A stretch of 64,000 nt of DNA from Flagellimonas beolgyonensis. Its GTDB lineage: Bacteria; Bacteroidota; Bacteroidia; Flavobacteriales; Flavobacteriaceae. A program made the position numbers and the translations under genes. The notes beneath the pieces were generated by a model. That model made no database searches and was not told the DNA's origin. It worked only from the letters and a program-made list of their open reading frames with translations. The stretch is taken from positions 64,501-128,500 of the forward strand of contig NZ_RZMY01000003.1 of NCBI RefSeq assembly GCF_003992615.1, written 5' to 3'. Positions 53,201-63,347 of this stretch are shown here, piece by piece. Numbering within the stretch: position 1 is the first letter of the stretch; each line of letters opens with the position of its first letter.

Positions 53201-54484
53201 ATGGAAAGTGTTCAATCCATTAAACAGCGGTTTGAGCTCATCGGCAATGATGTTAAGCTCAACCGTGCCATAGAAAAAGCCATTCAGGTAGCACCAACGG
53301 ACATTTCCGTCCTGGTCACCGGGGAGAGTGGGGTCGGTAAAGAGGCCATCCCCAAGATCATCCATTCCCTTTCGCACCGCAAACACGCCAAATACATCGC
53401 CGTAAACTGTGGTGCCATTCCAGAAGGGACCATCGACAGTGAACTGTTCGGGCACGAAAAAGGAGCCTTTACCGGGGCCACCCAAACCCGCAGCGGTTAT
53501 TTTGAGGTGGCCGATGGCGGAACCATTTTCTTGGACGAGGTCGGGGAACTGCCCCTCACCACCCAAGTCCGTTTGCTTCGGGTATTGGAAAACGGGGAAT
53601 TCCTTAAAGTGGGATCCTCCCAAGTGCAAAAAACCGATGTACGGATCGTAGCGGCCACCAACATCAATATGTTCGAGGCCATAGAAAAGGAGAAGTTCCG
53701 TGAAGACCTGTATTACCGTTTGAGCACCGTGGAAATTCATTTGCCCCCGCTTCGGGACCGCCGTGAGGACATACATCTGTTGTTTCGAAAGTTTGCTTCC
53801 GATTTTGGACAGAAATACAAAATGCCTACCATTCGGTTGGAAGATGATGCCGTTCAATTATTGTTGAAATACCGCTGGCCAGGCAACATTCGACAATTGC
53901 GGAACATTGCGGAACAGATTTCCGTATTGGAGGAAAACCGGAATATTTCGGCCGCAACCCTACAAAGTTATTTCCCCGAATCCCAAGGTTCCAATCTTCC
54001 GGCAGTGGTGGGCCAGACCAAAAAGGAAGGCGATTTCAGCAACGAGCGTGAAATTTTGTACAAGGTGCTTTTTGATATGAAAGGTGACCTAAACGACCTG
54101 AAGAAACTGACGTTGGAGTTGTTGAAACACAACGATTCTTCCAAAGTGCAGAAAGAAAATGAGAACTTGATCCGTAAAATTTATGGAAATGGTCAGGACG
54201 AAGAAGAAATCGACCTGGAAGAAGATGCAACCACAGAAGTGCTCCGATTGCCCGAGCCGGTAATGGAAGCTCCTGTGCAAGCACCCGCTCCGATACCCCA
54301 GGAAGATCGTTACCATTTTGCAGAGGAAATTGAGGAGGAAGAAACCTTATCTTTACAGGAAAAGGAAATTGAGCTGATCAAAAAATCCTTGGAACGCAAC
54401 AACGGTAAACGAAAAGCCGCCGCAGCCGAACTGGGCATTTCGGAACGTACATTATATCGAAAAATCAAACAATACGACCTGTAA
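53201..54484 (+). CDS. Sigma-54-dependent transcriptional activator lacking a sensor domain
   Basis: A 427-residue enhancer-binding protein. The AAA+ domain starts almost at the N terminus: Walker A GESGVGKEA near residue 41, the sigma-54 contact loop GAFTGAT, Walker B GGTIFLDEVGELP, and RWPGNIRQLRN. There is no receiver, GAF or PAS domain in front. A long acidic, Glu/Pro-rich linker (about 265-380) leads to a Fis-type helix-turn-helix (KRKAAAAELGISERTLYRKI). It would hydrolyse ATP to open sigma-54 promoters. Activity is probably set by abundance or a partner protein. It is cotranscribed between miaB and lptE. A sigma-54-like promoter lies before groES 2 kb downstream. Confidence 0.92.
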   Translation: MESVQSIKQRFELIGNDVKLNRAIEKAIQVAPTDISVLVTGESGVGKEAIPKIIHSLSHRKHAKYIAVNCGAIPEGTIDSELFGHEKGAFTGATQTRSGYFEVADGGTIFLDEVGELPLTTQVRLLRVLENGEFLKVGSSQVQKTDVRIVAATNINMFEAIEKEKFREDLYYRLSTVEIHLPPLRDRREDIHLLFRKFASDFGQKYKMPTIRLEDDAVQLLLKYRWPGNIRQLRNIAEQISVLEENRNISAATLQSYFPESQGSNLPAVVGQTKKEGDFSNEREILYKVLFDMKGDLNDLKKLTLELLKHNDSSKVQKENENLIRKIYGNGQDEEEIDLEEDATTEVLRLPEPVMEAPVQAPAPIPQEDRYHFAEEIEEEETLSLQEKEIELIKKSLERNNGKRKAAAAELGISERTLYRKIKQYDL

Positions 54485-54512
54485 TCCAATTATTGTTATG
54501 TTTGAATTGATT

Positions 54513-55034
54513 ATGAAGCGAAGAAATAGCATTAAGATTGGAATTATGGGTTTGCTCCTGTCACTCTATAGTTGCGGGGCCTATAATTTTTCCGGGGCTG
54601 ACATTGGTACGGCGACCACTTTCCAAGTCAATTTTTTCCAAAACTATGCCGACCAAACCCCAGGTTCTACCATTGTCCCGGGATTGGACCGGGATTTTAC
54701 ATTGGCTTTGCAAGATTTGATCAACAACTTGACCAGCCTTTCGCTAACTGGAAACAATGGCGATTTGGTGTACGAAGGTGAAATTGTGGAATACAAGGTA
54801 ATTCCGATGACGGCCACGGCCGACCAACGGACCGCGCAGAACCGATTGACCATGAGCGTTAACGTTCGGTTCTTTAACACCACCAAGGAGGACGCGGACT
54901 TTGAACGCCGTTTTTCCTTCTTTTACGATTTTGATGCGGCTGCTTCGTTGACCTCGATTCAAGCAGCGGCCCATGAAGAGATTTTTGAACGGTTGACACA
55001 GGATATATTTAATGCTTCCTTGGGTAATTGGTAA
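54513..55034 (+). CDS. lptE: LPS-assembly lipoprotein LptE (Bacteroidota type)
   Basis: A 173-residue outer-membrane lipoprotein from the ATG at 54513 (MKRRNSIKIG...), lipobox LYSC (Cys21); the ATG at 54498 would put extra residues before the signal. LptE plugs the LptD barrel and helps insert lipopolysaccharide. Landmarks are the post-lipobox YNFSGADIG, TFQVNFFQNYA and EFERLTQDIFN-like C-terminal helix. It starts 28 bases after the activator stop, and the next gene follows after 3 bases. Confidence 0.88.
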   Translation: MKRRNSIKIGIMGLLLSLYSCGAYNFSGADIGTATTFQVNFFQNYADQTPGSTIVPGLDRDFTLALQDLINNLTSLSLTGNNGDLVYEGEIVEYKVIPMTATADQRTAQNRLTMSVNVRFFNTTKEDADFERRFSFFYDFDAAASLTSIQAAAHEEIFERLTQDIFNASLGNW

Positions 55035-55037
55035 TTT

Positions 55038-55940
55038 ATGAACGTTTCGGATTTTATACATATTCTTCAAAACTCGAATACCATCCTGTCCCCAAAACAA
55101 ACACGGGAACTGGAGGATATTATTGAGGAATATCCCTATTTTCAGGCGGCACGCGCCCTGCATTTGAAGGGATTGAAAAATCTGGACAGTTACAAGTACA
55201 ACAATGCCCTGAAAGTGACGGCTGCACATACCACTGATCGGGATGTGCTTTTCGATTACATCACCTCGCAGGAATTTGTACAGAACAATATTGCGGATGC
55301 CATAGCTGGGCGTGGTTCCAAATTGGAAGAACAAAATGCTGTTTCGGAAGCGGTGGAACCAAATCCAAATGCGGAAAGCATGCTTGCCGTATCCGATGAG
55401 CCGGCATTGCCCCAGAACCTAAAGGATGCCGAACAGATTCTGAATCCAGAACTTTTTGAATCCAAGTCATCCGAAGAAAAACCAGAACCACACATCCAAA
55501 AAGAGCAACCTTCGGAACCTGAAACCGATTTGAAATTGGGCAAACCCATCCCCTTCACCAAAAAGGAAAAACATTCGTTCACCGAATGGCTGCAACTTAC
55601 CTCGACTACCGATGAACCTGAAGCGGAAGAGTCGGAAGAAAATGTGATGGAGGAACTGGAGCGAAAGAAAAAATTCGAGCTCTTGGACCGATTTATCGAG
55701 AACAACCCCAAAATTGTCCCAAAGGAGACCCCCAACTTAAAACTCGATATAAAGGACTCCACAAAATTTGATAAAAACGAATTGATGACGGAGACTTTGG
55801 CCAAGGTATATCTCGAGCAAAAAAAGTATAAAAAGGCCATTCAAGCCTTTAAAATATTGAGTTTGAAATATCCAGAAAAAAGTGGTTTCTTTGCAGACCA
55901 AATTCAGGCGGTGAAGAAGCTGCAGAAAGAAAAAGAATAA
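55038..55940 (+). CDS. TPR-like hypothetical protein of the lptE-secG unit
   Basis: A 300-residue soluble protein. The N-terminal 90 residues are helical (ILSPKQTRELEDIIEEYPYFQAA). A low-complexity acidic/Pro/Glu middle (about 95-200) follows. The end is a TPR-like helix pair (LAKVYLEQKKYKKAIQAFKILSLKYPEKSGFF). There is no signal peptide or membrane segment. Its place between lptE and secG suggests an envelope-related adaptor role, but no function is established. Spacing to both neighbours is under 10 bases, so it belongs to the miaB-secG operon. Confidence 0.8.
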   Translation: MNVSDFIHILQNSNTILSPKQTRELEDIIEEYPYFQAARALHLKGLKNLDSYKYNNALKVTAAHTTDRDVLFDYITSQEFVQNNIADAIAGRGSKLEEQNAVSEAVEPNPNAESMLAVSDEPALPQNLKDAEQILNPELFESKSSEEKPEPHIQKEQPSEPETDLKLGKPIPFTKKEKHSFTEWLQLTSTTDEPEAEESEENVMEELERKKKFELLDRFIENNPKIVPKETPNLKLDIKDSTKFDKNELMTETLAKVYLEQKKYKKAIQAFKILSLKYPEKSGFFADQIQAVKKLQKEKE

Positions 55941-55949
55941 TAAAAAGAC

Positions 55950-56321
55950 ATGAGCACGTTTACAATTTTTTTGATACTTATCATTATCGTGTGCCTTTTG
56001 TTGATTTTGGTCATCATGGTCCAAAATCCTAAAGGAGGTGGGTTGTCATCATCGTTCGGTGGTGGCGGCACCCAAGTTGTGGGAGGTGTAAAAAAGACCG
56101 GTGACTTTTTGGACAAAAGCACCTGGACCTTGGCCACAATTTTGATTGTATTGATCCTGGTTTCCAATGTTTCCCTAAAAGGAAGTTACGCGGGTGCGGA
56201 TTCAAAACTGCTCCAGGGCGATGACATCGAAGAAACGGTTCCTGAAACTGTTCCAGAATCGGTTCCTGAGCAATTGCCACCAGCAAACACCACAAGTCCA
56301 TCGGACACTATTGGTGGTTAA
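55950..56321 (+). CDS. secG: Preprotein translocase subunit SecG
   Basis: A 123-residue inner-membrane protein with two helices (FTIFLILIIIVCLLLILVIM and STWTLATILIVLILVSN). Between them is the SecG hallmark VQNPKGGGLSSSFGGGG. It assists SecYE in protein export. The C-terminal tail is extended and acidic (Glu/Val/Pro repeats). It is the last gene of the miaB operon; a terminator follows 20 bases later. Confidence 0.93.
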   Translation: MSTFTIFLILIIIVCLLLILVIMVQNPKGGGLSSSFGGGGTQVVGGVKKTGDFLDKSTWTLATILIVLILVSNVSLKGSYAGADSKLLQGDDIEETVPETVPESVPEQLPPANTTSPSDTIGG

Positions 56322-56341
56322 TCAATGTGACAAAAAACAAC

Positions 56342-56375
56342 AAAATGCCAGCTTAAATGACAAGCTGGCATTTTT
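56342..56375 (+). terminator. Terminator after secG
   Basis: The 13-bp stem AAAATGCCAGCTT/AAGCTGGCATTTT is followed by T residues. It isolates groESL from the upstream operon. Its arms contain GCCAGC and GCTGGC, so it may also serve as a protein-binding site. Confidence 0.82.
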
Positions 56376-56402
56376 GTTTTCCAGAATGTCAGTTTTTGTG
56401 CA

Positions 56403-56418
56403 TTGGCACAATTTCTGC
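56403..56418 (+). promoter_or_regulatory. Sigma-54-like -24/-12 promoter of groESL
   Basis: TTGGCACA-ATTT-CTGC matches the sigma-54 consensus TTGGCACR-N4-TTGC at all but one defined position and has exactly 10 bases between the GG and GC dinucleotides. The groES ATG is 48 bases downstream. No TAnnTTTG box and no CIRCE element were found in the 145-base gap. Confidence 0.6.
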
Positions 56419-56466
56419 CCAATAGAAGGGAGAATTTCTAAAAACAAATACTTAAAAATTTAAAAT

Positions 56467-56745
56467 ATGGCTAAAGTTACAATCAAACCATTGGCAGACA
56501 GGGTACTGATCGAGCCACTACAGGCCGAGACCAAGACTGCCTCCGGTATCATCATTCCGGACAATGCTAAGGAAAAACCACAAAAGGGGACTGTTGTTGC
56601 CGTAGGTCCTGGCACCAAGGATGAAAAAATGACCGTTAAGGTTGGCGATACCGTGCTTTATGGAAAATATGCCGGAACCGAACTCAAATTGGACGGTACC
56701 GACTATTTGATGATGCGTGAGAGTGATATTTTGGCAATTGTTTAA
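56467..56745 (+). CDS. groES: Co-chaperonin GroES
   Basis: A 92-residue heptameric lid of the GroEL chaperonin. Landmarks are [13 protein letters not shown], the mobile loop [19 protein letters not shown] and [19 protein letters not shown]. Normal length. It is 22 bases upstream of groEL and forms with it the classical bicistronic unit. Confidence 0.97.
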   Translation: MAKVTIKPLADRVLIEPLQAETKTASGIIIPDNAKEKPQKGTVVAVGPGTKDEKMTVKVGDTVLYGKYAGTELKLDGTDYLMMRESDILAIV

Positions 56746-56761
56746 TTAAAAAATCAACTAA

Positions 56762-58396
<1,635 letters not shown>

Positions 58397-58422
58397 TTTC
58401 CGTTCAGGAAACCACTAAAATA

Positions 58423-58458
58423 GGAACGCCCCGACCAATGATCGGGGCGTTTTCTTTT
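58423..58458 (+). terminator. Terminator after groEL
   Basis: The 10-bp stem AACGCCCCGA/TCGGGGCGTT with a 7-base loop is followed by a T-rich tail. Confidence 0.88.
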
Positions 58459-58499
58459 TGTATCCAGTAAATGGCCCACGTAAGGCCAAAAGCACCAAG

Positions 58500-58595
58500 T
58501 TACTTCTTCTTACCAGTAGCTTGGGTGGTCTTCTTTGCAGCAGGCTTTACAGCTTTTGCAGGAGATGACTTTCCAGTTGACTTTGCGTTTTTCAT
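58500..58595 (-). CDS. 31-residue Lys/Ala-rich basic peptide (histone-tail-like)
   Basis: A complete short frame, ATG at 58595 to TAA at 58500. It encodes 31 residues, of which ten are Lys and none acidic, with Ala, Ser, Thr, Pro and Gly filling the rest. It contains PAKAVKPAAKK, like histone H1 tails, and ends KKK. The composition is unlike a random frame in this AT-rich gap and similar to the Lys/Ala tail of topA here. It lies alone between the groEL terminator and the M16 protease terminator, facing groEL. A TACATTTA, one mismatch from TAnnTTTG, sits upstream. Possible roles are DNA or RNA binding; none is proven. Confidence 0.6.
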   Translation of the reverse strand: MKNAKSTGKSSPAKAVKPAAKKTTQATGKKK

Positions 58596-58698
58596 AAGTC
58601 AATTAATTAAAAACTATAGTAAATGTATTGCAGTTTGGAATCCGAAAATTTTTGTTGGCTAAATATTAACTAAAATTTTTTCTCATTTCCAATCACAT

Positions 58699-58725
58699 AA
58701 AAAAACACCCCATAAAATGGGGTGC
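58699..58725 (-). terminator. Terminator of the M16 protease gene
   Basis: On the minus strand CACCCCAT/ATGGGGTG forms a hairpin with a 3-base loop, followed by seven T, 23 bases after the protease stop. Confidence 0.82.
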
Positions 58726-58747
58726 TATATAATTGTTTTACAGTGTT

Positions 58748-61459
58748 TTACTTAAAATCACCTCCGTTTACAATGGTCCATTCCGAAAAGGGTTTGATGT
58801 ACTTTTTAATGGCCTTTTCCACATCTTCCTTGGTCAAAGACTTCATTTTTGCCTCCAGATTCTTTTGGAAATCCATGGTCCTCTCGTAGTAAATGTTATT
58901 GTTCACCAAAGAGGAAAGTTCATTGTCCTTGGCCCTGGAAACCGTTTGCCCTTGGATCCAACCGTTCACGGCATTGGTGAATTCTTCGTCGGTAATGCCA
59001 TCGGCGATGAAACGATCCAATTCTTCCTTGAAGCCTAATTGTACTTTTTCCAAATTATCGGGGTTATAGATGGCGTACAGGAAGATGGATGAATTTTTAT
59101 CCTCCTTATCACCATCACCGGAAAAATTGGCGCCAACCCCATAGCTGACTCCATCTTTTTGGCGCAACCTATCCGCAAATCGTGAATTTAAGAATCCGCC
59201 GCCCAAAATGGACGATGCCACGATCATAGCTGGATAGTCATCATCGTATTGGCTCATTTCCACACCCAAAAGTCCATACGTAACCGCATTCTTTTTATCT
59301 GGGGTGATAATGTTTTCATTCACCGCTTTGTTCATCACAAACGGATCTTTTATTTCGGCATAGGAAACTTCACTTTCAAATCCTTTGAAGTTTTCTTCCA
59401 TAAATGATTTCAACGCATCGGAATCAAAATTTCCAATGACTACCAAGGTGCTTCTACCCAACCCATAAAATTTATTGTAGAAATCAACCAAATCCTGACG
59501 TGTTACGGCATTGATGGCGGCTATCTCCTCTTCGGTGGACATACTGTACAACGGATGTCCTTTGGGATAATGGTTGTTGATTTCGGAAACCCGTTTGGAA
59601 GCCAAATATCCCGGTTCGGTACGGTTCCTTTCGATATTGGCCAAACGCTGGGTCTTCAGTTTGGTAAGCTCTTCTTCCTTAAAGGATGGGTTCTTGATGA
59701 TCTCCATCAACAACTCCAACGTTCCCATCAAATTCTCCTCAGTGGATTCTATGGAAGTATAGATATTGCCGTCTCGTGCATAAAAGCTCAAGGACGATTT
59801 CAATTTGCTCAGTTCATCCTCTATTTCCTGCCTGGTTTTCGAAGTGGTTCCCTTGTCCAACATGGAAGCGGTGAAAGAAGGCACCATACCTTGGTTCATT
59901 AGGCTATTGACATCCCCGTTCCGCATATTGAAACTTAGGATAACCGTTTTGCCACGATTGTCCTTTTCAATGAACCCGTATTCAATTTTATCGAACAGTT
60001 TGCCCGAATCCAATCGGTTTTGGATGTTGTCGAAGGAAACATCAAAGGCCTCGCCAGTACCCTTGCCCTCCTTGCCTTTGTAATCGGAAACCAAAGCATC
60101 GACATTTTCCGGATGCGGGATGGCCACGCGAATAGGATCTTTGGTGGGCACAAAACGTCCCATGGTCCTGTTGGTAGGTATCAGGTATTTTTTCATGGCA
60201 GCATTCACTTGATCCAAGGTCATGGCTTCCACCCTATCCCTATAAATGAAGGAAAGTCGCCAATCCCCGGCACCAATGAATTCGCTCATATAAGTACCCA
60301 GATAACCGGAATTTCGGTTGACCTCATCAATATCCTTAAGGATATTGGCCTTGGCCCGATCCAATTCTTCTTGGGTGATGGGCTCCAGACCATCCATGGT
60401 TTCCCGAATGATCTTTTCAACCTCGTCGGCACTTTTGTCCGAAGGTACATCCACATTCAAATAGAAAAACCCCGGTTCTTTGGTAAAGGGAATAAACGAC
60501 CATAGTGAAGAAGCCTTTTGGGTCTCGATCAATTTTTTATACAACCGACCTGAAGGGGTATCGGTAAGTACATTTTCCACGAGGGCCATAGCTGCATGGT
60601 CCTCATCGGCCCCAGCTGGGGTGTGGTACATCATGGATACAATTTGAAGGTCGCCCACTCTGGACACTTTTACATAACGTTCGCCATCCTGCTCAGGTTC
60701 TTCGGTGTACGAATCCCGAATAGGAATTGCCGGAGCCTTAAGCTTTCCGAACTTGTCCTGTACCTTCTTGAGTACCTCGGCTTCATCAAACTTACCGGTG
60801 ATCATGAGCACGGCATTGTCGGGCCGATAGAATTTTTTATAGAAGGCCTGCAAATTTTCAATGGGTACCCGCTCAATATCGGAACGGTTACCGATGGTGC
60901 TGCTTCCGTAATTGTGCCATTCGAAGGCCGCATTGATCACTTTCTGCATCAACACGCGCGATGGGTTGTTCTCCCCACTTTCAAACTCGTTGCGAACCAC
61001 ACTGAATTCCGACTCCAAATCTTTTTTGGCGATGTAGGAGTTCATCATACGATCGGCCTCCAAATCCAATGCCCAGTCCAAGTTTTCTTCCGTGGCATTG
61101 AAGGTCTCGAAATAATTGGTACGATCGTACCAAGTGGTTCCATTGGGCCTGGCCCCGTGGGCTGACAATTCTTTTGGAATGTCGGGGTGATTGGGTGTCC
61201 CCTTGAAAACCATGTGCTCCAACAAGTGGGCCATACCTTTTTCCCCATACCCTTCATGACGGGAACCGACCAAATAGGTAATATTCACGGTTATGGTCTG
61301 GGAAGAATTGTCGGGAAACAACAATACTTTTAAACCATTGTCCAACTGGTACTCGGTGATGCCCTCCACCGTGGCCACTTTTTTCATTTGGGCATTGACG
61401 GCCACAGTACTGGCCACCAGCAGTAAAAGTAAAAACTGCTTTAAGAAATTTTTCTTCAT
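58748..61459 (-). CDS. M16 family zinc metalloprotease
   Basis: A 903-residue pitrilysin/insulinase-type protease with a signal peptide (...LLLLVASTVAVNAQ). The inverted zinc motif HLLEH (His78, Glu81, His82), preceded by G-E-K-G-M-A, is intact, and a downstream Glu in the LEADRM segment is the likely third ligand. The second half repeats the M16 fold without a zinc site, as is normal for two-domain members. It probably degrades peptides in the periplasm. It stands alone with its own terminator. Confidence 0.93.
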   Translation of the reverse strand: MKKNFLKQFLLLLLVASTVAVNAQMKKVATVEGITEYQLDNGLKVLLFPDNSSQTITVNITYLVGSRHEGYGEKGMAHLLEHMVFKGTPNHPDIPKELSAHGARPNGTTWYDRTNYFETFNATEENLDWALDLEADRMMNSYIAKKDLESEFSVVRNEFESGENNPSRVLMQKVINAAFEWHNYGSSTIGNRSDIERVPIENLQAFYKKFYRPDNAVLMITGKFDEAEVLKKVQDKFGKLKAPAIPIRDSYTEEPEQDGERYVKVSRVGDLQIVSMMYHTPAGADEDHAAMALVENVLTDTPSGRLYKKLIETQKASSLWSFIPFTKEPGFFYLNVDVPSDKSADEVEKIIRETMDGLEPITQEELDRAKANILKDIDEVNRNSGYLGTYMSEFIGAGDWRLSFIYRDRVEAMTLDQVNAAMKKYLIPTNRTMGRFVPTKDPIRVAIPHPENVDALVSDYKGKEGKGTGEAFDVSFDNIQNRLDSGKLFDKIEYGFIEKDNRGKTVILSFNMRNGDVNSLMNQGMVPSFTASMLDKGTTSKTRQEIEDELSKLKSSLSFYARDGNIYTSIESTEENLMGTLELLMEIIKNPSFKEEELTKLKTQRLANIERNRTEPGYLASKRVSEINNHYPKGHPLYSMSTEEEIAAINAVTRQDLVDFYNKFYGLGRSTLVVIGNFDSDALKSFMEENFKGFESEVSYAEIKDPFVMNKAVNENIITPDKKNAVTYGLLGVEMSQYDDDYPAMIVASSILGGGFLNSRFADRLRQKDGVSYGVGANFSGDGDKEDKNSSIFLYAIYNPDNLEKVQLGFKEELDRFIADGITDEEFTNAVNGWIQGQTVSRAKDNELSSLVNNNIYYERTMDFQKNLEAKMKSLTKEDVEKAIKKYIKPFSEWTIVNGGDFK

Positions 61460-61576
61460 TTTATACGTGTTTTAGTTAATGGAATCATCTTTAAACTTAT
61501 GGAAAATAATGACAATCAAGTCTCTACAAGCTCTTAAAATTCCATCAAATAACAACAACTGTATAAAACGACCCAT

Positions 61577-61604
61577 AAAAAAGCCCCTAGTTTCGGGGCT
61601 TTTT
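61577..61604 (-). terminator. Terminator of the copper-type efflux operon
   Basis: On the minus strand AAAGCCCC/GGGGCTTT forms a stem followed by at least six T, immediately after the adaptor stop. The adaptor is therefore the last gene of its operon. Confidence 0.85.
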
Positions 61605-61605
61605 G

Positions 61606-63342
61606 CTATTCGATTGTATGAACTACACTACCACAGGTGAGCATGGCATCGCCATAATAGGGATTTCGGATTTCCTCATCCAGACTCAACCAATTGGCCC
61701 CTTTGTTATTGTCGGCCATTGGGCAATGTTGTACGAACACTTTTTCGTTCAAGCCCTTCATTTGGTTGCCCACCATAATCATATTTTCAGACAACATAAT
61801 AAAATCTTCACGTTGTTTTTCGAGGGAGCTGGCTTTGGAAATTGAAGTTAATTTTTCACTGATAATAGCGAGGTGTTGCTTGGCCATATCATTCATATCG
61901 GTTGTGCTCATTTGCTTTGCAACCACTACTCCTTCCTTTGCAAGGTGCTGCACATGTGTGGCATCGGAAGCAACCAAACCATCCTTTAGTTTCATATAAC
62001 TGCCCAACAATTGTTCAAACTTGCTTTCGGCTTCATCGGAAAAATCCATGTTCATTGCGGAAGACATACCCATGTGGCCCTCATGGCCCGTCATGGTTTT
62101 GCCACCATCTTGGTTCATCATGGATTTCTTACCCTGTAATTGTGCAGCCGCATCCACGGTAAATGTGCCCTTGGCGACCACACGATCTCCTGATTTCAAT
62201 CCAGAATTGACCACATACACGCCATTCATTAGGTTACCCAGTTCCACTTCACGCATTTCAAAAATGGAAAAATTTGCATCGGGTTGCACATAGACCACAG
62301 ATCTTTTACCGGTCCATAGCACGGCACTTTCCGGAACGGTCAACACTTCGTTATCTTCCATTTTGGAAACTTCCACCTCGCCCTGAACGAACATCCCTGG
62401 TTTTAGCATACCCTTTTTATTATCGAGTTCTGCCCGTACTTCCAGCGTTCTGGTTTGGGTATTCAAAATCGGGTCTATGAAGGAAATTTTAGCCTTAAAT
62501 TTTTCATTCGGATAGGATGTGGTGGTCACTTCCATACCCTGTCCCGTTTTAAACTGGCTTAATTGGTTTTCATAAGCATCAAAAACGGCCCAAACGGAAT
62601 TAAGATTGGCCACTTTCACCAATGGTGAACCTGTTTTGATGTAATCCCCTTCTTCCACCATGATAGCAGATACCACGCCACTTACATTGGCATAAACCGG
62701 GAAATTCTCCACCACCTTGCCCGAACTTTCAATTTGATCGATCTGGGCATCGGAAAGCTTCCAAAGTTTCAACTTGCTTCGTACCGCATTGTACAATTGT
62801 GGTTGACTTGATTTCAACCCTGCAGCGGTCAACAATTCTTGCTGTGCCGACACCAATGCGGGCGCATAAATGGTGGCCAACTTTTGGCCTTTCCGGACTT
62901 CTTCACCTTCAAAATTGATGGACAAGCTTTCAATACGACCATCAAAATAGGCCGATTGCACAGCATCCGAATTTTGGTTGATGGCCACTTTCCCTGAAAG
63001 CTTGATTTGATGCCCTCCTTCCATATCAGATCCCACAACAACGGTTTCCACCCCGGCCAATACCATGGCATTTTCCGTCATTTTGATTTGATTGGCCGCC
63101 AAGCCTTCACCATTGGTATCCGCAGGTATCAAATCCATGCCGCAAATGGGGCAACTACCTGGCTCCGGCTGCATAATTTGGGGGTGCATGGAGCAAGTCC
63201 ACATTTCTCCGGCAGCAATCTCTGCATCATGGTTATGTGCATCCATTGAAGCAGTTTCAGCTTTACCACCAAAAATGAAATACCCCACAAGCAGCCCAAC
63301 AATGACCGCAATTCCGATGTAAACAATATTTTCCTTTTTCAT
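61606..63342 (-). CDS. CusB-like heavy-metal efflux adaptor with metal-binding and DUF3347 domains
   Basis: A 578-residue RND adaptor; the ATG at 63342 gives a proper membrane anchor (IVYIGIAVIVGLLVGYFIFG). A His-rich segment precedes a heavy-metal-binding domain (MWTCSMHPQIMQ, CPICGMDLIP, about 47-72). CusB-type barrel-sandwich, hairpin and beta-barrel domains follow. The C-terminal 150 residues match DUF3347, with a further ligand-rich motif (QHCPMADNNKGANWLS, IRNPYYGDAMLTCG). The pump would export Cu(I)/Ag(I); the CusA-like pump is not in the window and probably lies beyond the right edge. It follows the PepSY gene by 5 bases. Confidence 0.9.
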   Translation of the reverse strand: MKKENIVYIGIAVIVGLLVGYFIFGGKAETASMDAHNHDAEIAAGEMWTCSMHPQIMQPEPGSCPICGMDLIPADTNGEGLAANQIKMTENAMVLAGVETVVVGSDMEGGHQIKLSGKVAINQNSDAVQSAYFDGRIESLSINFEGEEVRKGQKLATIYAPALVSAQQELLTAAGLKSSQPQLYNAVRSKLKLWKLSDAQIDQIESSGKVVENFPVYANVSGVVSAIMVEEGDYIKTGSPLVKVANLNSVWAVFDAYENQLSQFKTGQGMEVTTTSYPNEKFKAKISFIDPILNTQTRTLEVRAELDNKKGMLKPGMFVQGEVEVSKMEDNEVLTVPESAVLWTGKRSVVYVQPDANFSIFEMREVELGNLMNGVYVVNSGLKSGDRVVAKGTFTVDAAAQLQGKKSMMNQDGGKTMTGHEGHMGMSSAMNMDFSDEAESKFEQLLGSYMKLKDGLVASDATHVQHLAKEGVVVAKQMSTTDMNDMAKQHLAIISEKLTSISKASSLEKQREDFIMLSENMIMVGNQMKGLNEKVFVQHCPMADNNKGANWLSLDEEIRNPYYGDAMLTCGSVVHTIE

Positions 63343-63347
63343 CTCTG

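Noticed and set aside
55256..55840. 194-residue Ser/Phe-rich minus-strand frame opposite the TPR-like gene
   Set aside because: It is antisense to a gene with good start, stop and operon spacing; its composition is the mirror of Lys/Glu codons.
56322..56466. CIRCE (HrcA) operator before groES
   Set aside because: No TTAGCACTC-N9-GAGTGCTAA-like repeat is present. The only related feature is an imperfect ATTGGCA/TGCCCAAT repeat that coincides with the sigma-54-like promoter.
58471..58662. 63-residue plus-strand hydrophobic frame after groEL
   Set aside because: It is the reverse-strand image of the Lys/Ala-rich peptide gene (Lys and Ala codons read as Phe, Leu and Ala), and starts within the groEL terminator tail.
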